Assembly: GCA_003694825.1 (NCBI GenBank)
Contig: RFJS01000144.1
Coordinates: 1 to 18,256, forward strand
Length of the DNA stretch: 18,256 bases
Origin: Verrucomicrobiota bacterium
GTDB taxonomy: Bacteria > Verrucomicrobiota > Verrucomicrobiia > Opitutales > Opitutaceae
Reading direction: 5' to 3'
The translations under genes were made by a program, and so were the position numbers. This document shows positions 13,308-18,256 of this stretch, piece by piece. The notes under the pieces are model-generated. The model saw only the letters and a program-made list of their open reading frames with translations, ran no database searches and had not been told where the DNA came from. Numbering within the stretch: position 1 is the stretch's first letter; each line of letters starts with the position of its first letter.

Positions 13308-14264
13308 ATGTTCTCGATCGACACCATCCACGCCGCCCGCGAGCGCATCGCCGCCCTCGCGCACCGCACCCCGGTCTTGCGGTCGCGCACCCTCGACGCC
13401 CAAACCGGCGCCACCCTCTTCTTCAAAGCCGAACACCTTCAGCGTTCCGGCTCCTTCAAATTTCGCGGCGCCGCCAATGCCGTGCTCTCCCTCACCGACG
13501 AACAGGCCCGACGCGGCGTCGTCACCCACTCCTCCGGCAATCACGCCGCCGCCCTCGCGCTCGCCGCGCGCATCCGCGGCATCCCCGCGCATATCGTCAT
13601 CCCGGAAGGCACCTCGCGGGCCAAGGTCGAGGCCGTGCGCCGCTACGGCGCGCGCATCATCCCCTGTCCCCCCACGATGGCCGGACGCGAAGCCGCCGCG
13701 GAGCGCGTCCGCGCTGAGACAGGCGCCGAGCTGATCCACCCCTACAATGACTTCCGCGTCATGGCCGGACAGGGCACGGCCGCGCTCGAGCTGCTTGAGG
13801 ACGTGCCCGACCTCGACACCATCGTCGTCCCGATCAGCGGCGGCGGCCTCGCTGCCGGCGTCGCCACCGCGGCCTGGGCCCTGCGTCCGGCCATCCGCAT
13901 CATCGGCGTCGAGCCCGCCGGCGCCGCCGACGCGCTTCGCTCCCTGCAGGCCGGCACCATCGTTCGCGAGCCGGAGGCCGCAACCGTGTGCGAAGGGCTC
14001 CGGGCCTTCCTCGGCCCCCTCACCTTCCCGGTGCTGCGCAAGCACCTCGATGGCATCGTCACCGTCGCCGACAGCGAGACCCTCGCCTCCATGCGCCTGA
14101 TCTGGAGCGTGCTCAAGCAGGTGATCGAACCTTCGGCCGCGGCCGCTCCCGCCGCCGTCATTGGCAAACGAATACCGCTCTCTCAAACATCCCGCGTCGG
14201 CATCGTCCTCACCGGCGGCAACCTCGATTTCGACACCATGCCACAACCCGGCGATCCCGCCTGA
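13308..14264 (+). CDS. serine racemase/threonine dehydratase-like PLP enzyme
   Basis: This 318-aa fold-type II PLP enzyme has the Schiff-base lysine in SGSFKFRGA (Lys51), SSGNHA (75-80) before the helix that binds substrate carboxylate, and the phosphate-binding loop SGGGLAAG (177-184). Glu202, Ala206 and Asp208 in GVEPAGAADAL have the E-x3-A-x-D spacing of the divalent metal site in serine racemases and related catabolic threonine dehydratases. No C-terminal ACT or regulatory domain follows, so it resembles TdcB or serine racemase rather than biosynthetic IlvA. It acts in the cytoplasm, deaminating Ser/Thr to the 2-oxo acid and ammonia and/or racemising serine; the sequence alone does not separate these. 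The ATG at 13308 is preceded by no clear Shine-Dalgarno, 34 bases after the Rsm22-like stop, so co-transcription is likely. Confidence 0.9.
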   Translation: MFSIDTIHAARERIAALAHRTPVLRSRTLDAQTGATLFFKAEHLQRSGSFKFRGAANAVLSLTDEQARRGVVTHSSGNHAAALALAARIRGIPAHIVIPEGTSRAKVEAVRRYGARIIPCPPTMAGREAAAERVRAETGAELIHPYNDFRVMAGQGTAALELLEDVPDLDTIVVPISGGGLAAGVATAAWALRPAIRIIGVEPAGAADALRSLQAGTIVREPEAATVCEGLRAFLGPLTFPVLRKHLDGIVTVADSETLASMRLIWSVLKQVIEPSAAAAPAAVIGKRIPLSQTSRVGIVLTGGNLDFDTMPQPGDPA

Positions 14265-14320
14265 TTTCCCCGCCTCACGATCGGAGCGCTCTCCTCGCTC
14301 TGCTGCCTTTCGGCCTGTTG

Positions 14321-15010
14321 TCAAAACCGCAGGCCGATACCCACGGTCACGAAAAACCCGTCCAGGTCGAGGTCGCTGTATTGCTGATACCCGCCCTGAT
14401 AGCGGATGACCACCCGTTCGTCCACATACTGCCGCACACCGGCATGCACATCCCAGGCGAAATCGTTGTCATCGCCGACATCTTCGATATCGACATTGGC
14501 CCAGCTCACTCCCGCGCCGATGTAGGGAGAAAAGCCCGCCGAGCGGTCGCCGAAATGCCAGTCCGCCCCGATCCCGGCACTCCATGCCTCGAGATCGTCG
14601 CCGTCGATATCCGCCTGGAGAAAGTCCACGGTTCCATAGATCAGCAGCGAGCGCGTCACGAAGCGTCCGAACGTCAGATCGACCGCCGTCGTGGTCAGAT
14701 CGGAGTCTCCCGCACTCAACCGGCTCCACGATCCCGAAAAGGCGACTTCCCAGTCCCTGTCGAGAGGGTTGGCCGCGACTGCCGCCGCGCCGGCCGCCCG
14801 GGCCCTCGATCCGCCGCGTACCGGCTCGACGCCGACCTCGCGCATCCCTTCGGCGAGGACCTTGCGCCATTGCTCCCGGTAGGCCTCTTCCGAGAGTTCA
14901 CCGGCCGCTCGCTGCTCGTCCAGCGCCCGGAGGCGGTCCACCACCGTTTGCGCCGAAGCAGCGGACATCGGGATCAGCACCATGGCGAGAAGCAGCGGAA
15001 GGAGTTTCAT
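14321..15010 (-). CDS. outer-membrane beta-barrel protein with SHOCT-like N-terminus
   Basis: This 229-aa protein begins with a signal peptide (MKLLPLLLAMVLIPMSAASA, cleavage before Gln21). Residues 22-52 (VDRLRALDEQRAAGELSEEA then YREQWRKVL) resemble the SHOCT motif, a short helical oligomerisation element with the pattern L..L....G.L..EEY....K.L. After an Ala/Arg linker (about 63-80), an eight-strand-like barrel follows, with WEVAFSGSWSRLS, TTTAVDLTFGRFVTRSLLIYG, FSPYIGAGVSWANVDIED and WDVHAGVRQYVDERVVIRY. It ends in GIGLRF; a terminal Phe is the usual signal for the outer-membrane assembly machinery. A structural or adhesion role is possible; no function is known. The start at 15010 is set by the signal peptide. 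The gene lies downstream of the broken cinA-like gene on the same strand with a 94-base gap, and converges with the PLP enzyme gene. Confidence 0.83.
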   Translation of the reverse strand: MKLLPLLLAMVLIPMSAASAQTVVDRLRALDEQRAAGELSEEAYREQWRKVLAEGMREVGVEPVRGGSRARAAGAAAVAANPLDRDWEVAFSGSWSRLSAGDSDLTTTAVDLTFGRFVTRSLLIYGTVDFLQADIDGDDLEAWSAGIGADWHFGDRSAGFSPYIGAGVSWANVDIEDVGDDNDFAWDVHAGVRQYVDERVVIRYQGGYQQYSDLDLDGFFVTVGIGLRF

Positions 15011-15104
15011 GGTCGTGCCGTTTTTGAGGTTCTGGACGATTCGTCGGGACCGGCGCGGAGCGACGCGCGCGCCGCTCCGCACCCGAGGCGAGAAGAAAAC
15101 CTCT

Positions 15105-15654
15105 TCACCGCCCGCATCGAGTAAAGCCCTTTTGCGTCCGCAACGCCTCCACGACATCGCGCAACGCCTCCAATGCCGCGAGGACGACGTCTGCCTGCAT
15201 CTCCCGCCGCGTCACGCCGGGACGCACCACCTGTCCCTCCCGCTTCACCACCGGCCCGTCTCGGCCACTCTCCGCCGACCGGCACGCCACCGCAAAGTAG
15301 GCCGTCGGCTCCGTGCAGCCGAGTGCAGGATTCGGCTCGGCAAAACCCGTGGTCGCCACGGCCACATCCGCCGCGAACAACCGACACGCCCCCGGCCATT
15401 TGCCGTGCCACCGCCGGGCTCACGCCCTGGCAGGGAAGCGCCTCCGCCGGATCCACCCCGAGATGACGCACTTTCTGCTCCACCGCATAGGCCGTGATAC
15501 CCCCGAGGAAAAAGGCCGACACGCCCGAAACCGCGCCGATCGCCGCCTGCAACTGTCCACAGGTCAGACTCTCGGCCACCGCCACCGTCAAGCGCGGCTC
15601 ACCCGCGCACAGCGTCTTGAGCGCTTCGACCAGCGCATCGGTCCGGCCCGTCAT
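15105..15654 (-). pseudogene. CinA/PncC-type nicotinamide-nucleotide amidase, frameshifted
   Basis: The gene encodes a stand-alone CinA C-terminal domain. The first part reads VAVAESLTCGQLQAAIGAVS (from residue 24) and FFLGGITAYAVEQKVRHLGV (from residue 49), which is typical, up to GVSPAVARQMAGG. There the frame runs into unrelated Gly/Arg-rich sequence. The family continues in the frame one base on: LFAADVAVATTGFAEPNPAL and AYFAVACRS, ending at 15105. Dropping one base of the G5 run (C5 at 15389-15393 on the plus strand) joins the parts as MAGACRLFAADVAVATTG, matching the family pattern MA.GAR.LF.AD, and gives a 182-aa protein of normal size. PncC deamidates NMN in pyridine nucleotide recycling; AES...TCG holds the likely catalytic serine. 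A sequencing error, a real mutation or phase variation would all give this picture. The start is ATG 15654 or GTG 15657, 20 or 17 bases after the SRPBCC stop. Confidence 0.8.
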
Positions 15655-15663
15655 CACAGGGTG

Positions 15664-15670
15664 CTCTCCC
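15664..15670 (-). promoter_or_regulatory. ribosome binding site of the cinA-like gene
   Basis: GGGAGAG on the minus strand lies six bases before GTG 15657 and nine before ATG 15654, just past the stop of the SRPBCC gene. It suggests coupled translation of the two genes. Confidence 0.5.
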
Positions 15671-15674
15671 TCGC

Positions 15675-16280
15675 TCAGGGACTCGCCGGTGCCGGCCCGA
15701 CCGCGCCGCGCGCCGCTTCAGCCGCTTTGTCCGGTGCGGCGCCGAGCACCTCGGGCGCCTCGCACAGCGCCTTCAGACCCGCCAGGCCGGCCTCGAAGTC
15801 CGGTCCGATCACCTTGTCCATCGCCAGGCCGAACCATCGGTTCAGCGGGTTCATACCAAGGTCTCCGGCGTCGGACCACGTGACCCGGGTCACGCCGTTG
15901 GACTCGCTCAGCGAGATCTGCCCGACCGAGACGACATCGAATCCCTCGAAACTCAGGTCATAGACCACTCGCTGCCCCGGCTCCCAGGCGGTGATCTTCA
16001 GCTGCCCCTTGCCGGCTTTCGGCCCGTCCCAGCGGGAGGTCGCGCCCACGCCAGTGGTCTTTTCCGAATACACCGTGGTCATCGCCGGATCGATCTCGTC
16101 CCAGATCGTCCACTTCGGCCATTCGCGCAGGTCGCCGACATACCTGAACACCAGCGCCGCCGGCGCCTCGATTTCGATCGAACGCTCGACGTGATACTTG
16201 CGGGGCAGGAGGAAGGCGACGCCCGCCAGCAGCACCACGATCAGCACGCCGACGAGCAGGATTCGGGAAAGCAGTTTCAT
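15675..16280 (-). CDS. membrane-anchored SRPBCC (polyketide cyclase/START-like) protein
   Basis: This 201-aa protein starts with a hydrophobic anchor (about residues 5-25) followed by LPRKYHVERSIEIEAPAALVF (from residue 25), the opening of many SRPBCC-fold proteins, where the second strand carries E-I-x-A-P-x-x-V-F. WPKWTIWDEIDPAM (54-67), GVGATSRWDGPKAGKGQLKI (77-96) and TRVTWSDAGDLGMNPL (131-146) complete the domain, which ends near residue 175; the tail is Ala/Pro-rich and probably disordered. The fold makes a hydrophobic pocket for lipids or other ligands; the ligand is unknown. The anchor puts the domain probably on the periplasmic side, or tethers it as an N-in anchor. The ATG at 16280 starts the anchor directly. 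The downstream cinA-like gene begins 17-20 bases after its stop, so the two likely form an operon. Confidence 0.85.
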   Translation of the reverse strand: MKLLSRILLVGVLIVVLLAGVAFLLPRKYHVERSIEIEAPAALVFRYVGDLREWPKWTIWDEIDPAMTTVYSEKTTGVGATSRWDGPKAGKGQLKITAWEPGQRVVYDLSFEGFDVVSVGQISLSESNGVTRVTWSDAGDLGMNPLNRWFGLAMDKVIGPDFEAGLAGLKALCEAPEVLGAAPDKAAEAARGAVGPAPASP

Positions 16281-16417
16281 AAAAGCAGCACCAGGTTGGA
16301 CAGGATGTGAACGCCGCCGATAAAAACAGGCTCGCGCCCACAGACCAAGCCTTCTTGTTCACTGCGCGAAACCCCCGCGCCGACCTCCCCGGCGCCGGTC
16401 CCTCCGCCGCAATCACC

Positions 16418-16813
16418 GTGAGCCGCCACCACCGCATCGATGCCCGCCACTGGCGCCGCCTCGTCGCCATCGCCGAAGCCGAGGCCAACGCCGTCCTCGC
16501 CGGCCTGCCGCCCGCCCTGCGCCGCCGCGTCGAGGATCTCCCCGTGGTCTTCGAACCCTGGGCGAGCGACGAACTCGTCGCCACCGGCCTCGATCCGGAC
16601 ATCCTCGGTCTCTTCGTCGGCGAGCCCCACCACCTCGGCGACTCTCCCGAACCAATGCCGCCCCAGATCTTTCTCTTTCTCGAAAGCCTCTGGGGCTTCG
16701 CCGGAGGCGACGAGGCCACCTACCGCGAAGAGGTGCACAACACCTACCTGCACGAACTTGGCCACTACCTCGGTCTCGACGAAACCGACCTCGAGGAACG
16801 CGGCCTCGACTAA
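16418..16813 (+). CDS. minimal zincin-like metallopeptidase family protein
   Basis: This 131-aa protein is a member of the short metallopeptidase family related to DUF1025 (PF06262). It has VEDLPVVFEPWAS (38-50), a variable mid region with LFVGEP, then PPQIFLFLESLW and YREEVHNTYLHELGHYLGLD, in which HELGH followed by the glutamate in DETDLEERGLD matches the HExxHxxxxxE-type zinc site and the LEE.G ending of the family. It is small, soluble and cytoplasmic; in vivo substrates of these proteins are unknown. I chose GTG 16418 because the family homology begins about there and because it leaves 137 bases for the promoter opposite the SRPBCC gene. The frame is open back to a GTG at 16307 (168 aa), but the added residues look non-homologous. 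No Shine-Dalgarno is evident for either start. Confidence 0.8.
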   Translation: MSRHHRIDARHWRRLVAIAEAEANAVLAGLPPALRRRVEDLPVVFEPWASDELVATGLDPDILGLFVGEPHHLGDSPEPMPPQIFLFLESLWGFAGGDEATYREEVHNTYLHELGHYLGLDETDLEERGLD

Positions 16814-16903
16814 ACCTGCGCCCATCTGCGCGAGTGCCTCACCACGGCCACCCGCGAGCTGGCAACTTGCCCCGCCCGGTTCCACCGCCCCAGAATCGGC
16901 CGC

Positions 16904-17182
16904 GTGTCCGTCCCCGAAAGCCGCCTCACTCTCAAGGTCACTCCCGGCGCGCCGCGCGATGAGGTCGTCGGCGAACACGGCGACGCCGTGCGCGTCAAGC
17001 TCCAGGCCCCTCCCGTGGACGGCAAGGCGAACAAGGCGCTCCTGAAGTTTCTCGCCGGCCGCCTCGGCCTGCGCCCGGCGCAGCTGCGCATCGTCACAGG
17101 CGAAACCGCCCGGCTGAAAATCGTCGCCATCACCGGACTTGCCGCAGATGAAGCGAAGCGTCGATTGTTGTCCCGCCCATGA
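16904..17182 (+). CDS. DUF167 (YggU) family protein
   Basis: This 92-aa protein has the whole YggU/DUF167 pattern: LTLKVTPGAPRDEVVGEHGD (from residue 8), VRVKLQAPPVDGKANKALLK (29-48), FLAGRLGLRPAQLRIVTGET (49-68) and ARLKIVAITGL (69-79). The family is small, soluble and widespread in bacteria and archaea; structures are known but function is not. The start is the GTG at 16904 (no ATG lies in frame), with no clear Shine-Dalgarno. Its TGA overlaps the ATG of the SET gene (ATGA), so the two are translated together. It starts 90 bases after the metallopeptidase stop, and could be part of a run of three genes on this strand. Confidence 0.9.
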   Translation: MSVPESRLTLKVTPGAPRDEVVGEHGDAVRVKLQAPPVDGKANKALLKFLAGRLGLRPAQLRIVTGETARLKIVAITGLAADEAKRRLLSRP

Positions 17183-17910
17183 CCACGCCGCGCAAAAAGA
17201 AAACCTCCACGCCGAAGAAGAAGAAGACAGGCGCCGCCGTGAAGACCGGTGCTGCCGGGCGTGCCAGCAAAACGAAAAGGAAAACCGCCGCCGCGGCAAA
17301 AAAGACCTCCCGGCGGAAGTCCTCCAGCACCGCGGCCACCGGGACGGCCGCCTCGGCGAAGAAAACAAAGAAGGCGTCCGGCCCCGGGAAAAAAAAGCCC
17401 GCCAAACTCTGGACCCGCGGCCAGTCCGGCATCCACGCCAACGGCCTGTTCGCCGCCGTGGACATCCCGAAGGGCACGCGCGTGATCGAATACGTCGGGC
17501 ACCGCCTCACCAAACAGCAGGGCTACGAACGCGCCATGGCCTGGCTCGAGAAAACCCGCGGCACCGACAAGGGCGCCGTCTATGTCTTCGAGGTCAACAG
17601 CCGCTGGGACATCGACGGCAATGTCCCCTGGAATCCCGCCCGCTTCATCAATCACTCCTGCCGTCCCAACTGCGAGCCGCGCGTCATCCGCGGCCGCATC
17701 TTCATCATCGCCCGCCGCAACATCAAAGCCGGCGAAGAGCTCACCTACGACTACGGCTACGACCTCGAACACTGGGAGGAACATCCCTGCCGCTGCGGCG
17801 CGCCCAACTGCATCGGCTACATCGTCGGTCGCGAGCACCGTGCCAAACTCCGCCGCATCCTGCGAAAACGCGAAGCCGAGGCCCGGGCCGCCGCCGACTC
17901 CGGCAAATGA
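17179..17910 (+). CDS. SET-domain lysine methyltransferase with histone-H1-like tail
   Basis: This 243-aa protein joins two parts. Residues 1-77 are a tail of mainly Lys, Ala, Thr, Ser, Arg and Gly with 22 Lys, five Arg and no Asp or Glu, much like the tail of histone H1 or bacterial H1-like proteins. Residues 78-215 are a SET domain: GIHANGLFAAVDIPKGTRVI (84-103), RFINHSCRPNCEPR (156-168) with the NHSCxPN SAM/active-site knot, GEELTYDYGYD (185-195) with the catalytic tyrosine region, and a post-SET CRCGAPNC (204-211) whose Cys204, Cys206, Cys211 probably bind zinc with Cys161. SET enzymes transfer methyl groups from SAM to lysine. Chlamydial SET proteins methylate histone-like proteins, so DNA-binding or self-methylation of the tail is plausible but inferred. 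The ATG overlaps the DUF167 stop. An A8 run at 17389-17396 lies at the tail/SET junction. Confidence 0.93.
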   Translation: MTTPRKKKTSTPKKKKTGAAVKTGAAGRASKTKRKTAAAAKKTSRRKSSSTAATGTAASAKKTKKASGPGKKKPAKLWTRGQSGIHANGLFAAVDIPKGTRVIEYVGHRLTKQQGYERAMAWLEKTRGTDKGAVYVFEVNSRWDIDGNVPWNPARFINHSCRPNCEPRVIRGRIFIIARRNIKAGEELTYDYGYDLEHWEEHPCRCGAPNCIGYIVGREHRAKLRRILRKREAEARAAADSGK

Positions 17911-17987
17911 TCCCGAACCCGATCCCGTCCGGCGTGTCTTCCGGGAAGTTCCAGGAAGAAAAACCTGACCCCTCCCATCGACCTCCC

Positions 17988-18256
17988 ATGACAGCCTCGC
18001 GGCAAGGTTCCCCCCGCCAACGCCTCCATCAGCGCCTCCTCGCCCTCGCCACGGCGCTGCTGCTGGCCGCGATCGCCGCTCCCGTCGCGACCGCCCGCAC
18101 CCATACCGTCCGGCGCGGTGAGACGCTCTCCTCCATCGCCGCCCACTATGGCGTCTCCGTCGAGGACCTCGTCTGGGCCAACCGGCTCTCCGACAAGAAC
18201 CAGATCGTCCGCGGCCAGAAGCTCACCATCCCCGAAAAGATCGGCGCCGACTGGAC
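17988..18256 (+). CDS. exported LysM-domain protein, 5' part only
   Basis: The open frame from ATG 17988 runs past the right edge of the window (89 codons visible). A signal peptide (basic start with QRLHQRLLAL, hydrophobic core to about ALLLAAIAAPVATA-R, cleavage near residue 36) is followed by one LysM module (about 38-82): HTVRRGETLSSIAAHYGVSV, DLVWANRLSDKNQIVRGQKL and TIP. LysM binds peptidoglycan N-acetylglucosamine, so the protein probably acts on or at the cell wall. The rest, possibly a peptidase, amidase or other wall enzyme, is outside the window and cannot be named. The ATG lies 77 bases after the SET gene stop on the same strand; AGGAAGAAAAA at 17953-17963 is too far upstream to be its ribosome site. 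Confidence 0.8.
   Translation, partial: MTASRQGSPRQRLHQRLLALATALLLAAIAAPVATARTHTVRRGETLSSIAAHYGVSVEDLVWANRLSDKNQIVRGQKLTIPEKIGADW

Noticed and set aside
12005..13426. 473-codon minus-strand frame opposite the TPR and Rsm22-like genes
   Set aside because: It spans two well-supported plus-strand genes and has no recognisable domain.
16307..16417. N-terminal extension of the metallopeptidase from GTG 16307
   Set aside because: Extra residues do not resemble the family and would leave only 26 bases between divergent genes; kept as an alternative start only.

Overview
The window is high-GC bacterial DNA, densely coded on both strands with strong G/C preference at third codon positions and several GTG starts. 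Few starts have a clear Shine-Dalgarno sequence. The gene content (phasin-like protein, DUF4202 protein, Rsm22-like methyltransferase, two-domain M16 protease, SET protein with a lysine-rich tail) suggests Verrucomicrobiota, perhaps Opitutales. This assignment rests on remembered family distribution, not on a marker gene, so it is tentative. I see no rRNA, tRNA, CRISPR array, insertion sequence or prophage; this looks like ordinary chromosome.

Layout. 1-91 (-): start of a phasin-like gene. 92-263: intergenic with a perfect 20-bp palindrome. 264-521 (+): a small unrecognised CDS, followed by a bidirectional hairpin terminator (543-580). 707-2373 (-): two overlapping genes, an HpcH/HpaI-type aldolase and a tartronate-semialdehyde-reductase-like dehydrogenase, which fit consecutive steps of sugar-acid catabolism. 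2585-3688 (+): predicted outer-membrane barrel, overlapping at its 3' end a cytoplasmic sulfite-oxidase-fold protein (3679-4320, -). 4559-5155 (-): DUF4202 protein, divergent from a large exported M16 zinc protease (5300-8185, +). 8279-9136 (-): sterol-desaturase-family membrane enzyme. 9551-11359 (+): secreted right-handed beta-helix protein.

11645-14264 (+) holds a TPR protein, an Rsm22-family methyltransferase-like protein with putative Fe-S cysteines, and a serine racemase/threonine dehydratase-like PLP enzyme. 14321-16280 (-) holds a small beta-barrel protein, a CinA/PncC-type amidase gene broken by a one-base frameshift, and a membrane-anchored SRPBCC protein. 16418 to the end (+) holds a minimal zincin metallopeptidase, a DUF167 protein, the SET methyltransferase with a histone-H1-like tail, and the start of an exported LysM protein.

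The item most worth attention is the SET protein at 17179-17910: a complete SET plus post-SET core joined to a 77-residue tail that is very rich in lysine and has no acidic residue. The single-base disruption of the cinA-like gene and the cysteine set of the Rsm22-like protein come next. No unmistakably new multi-gene system is visible.
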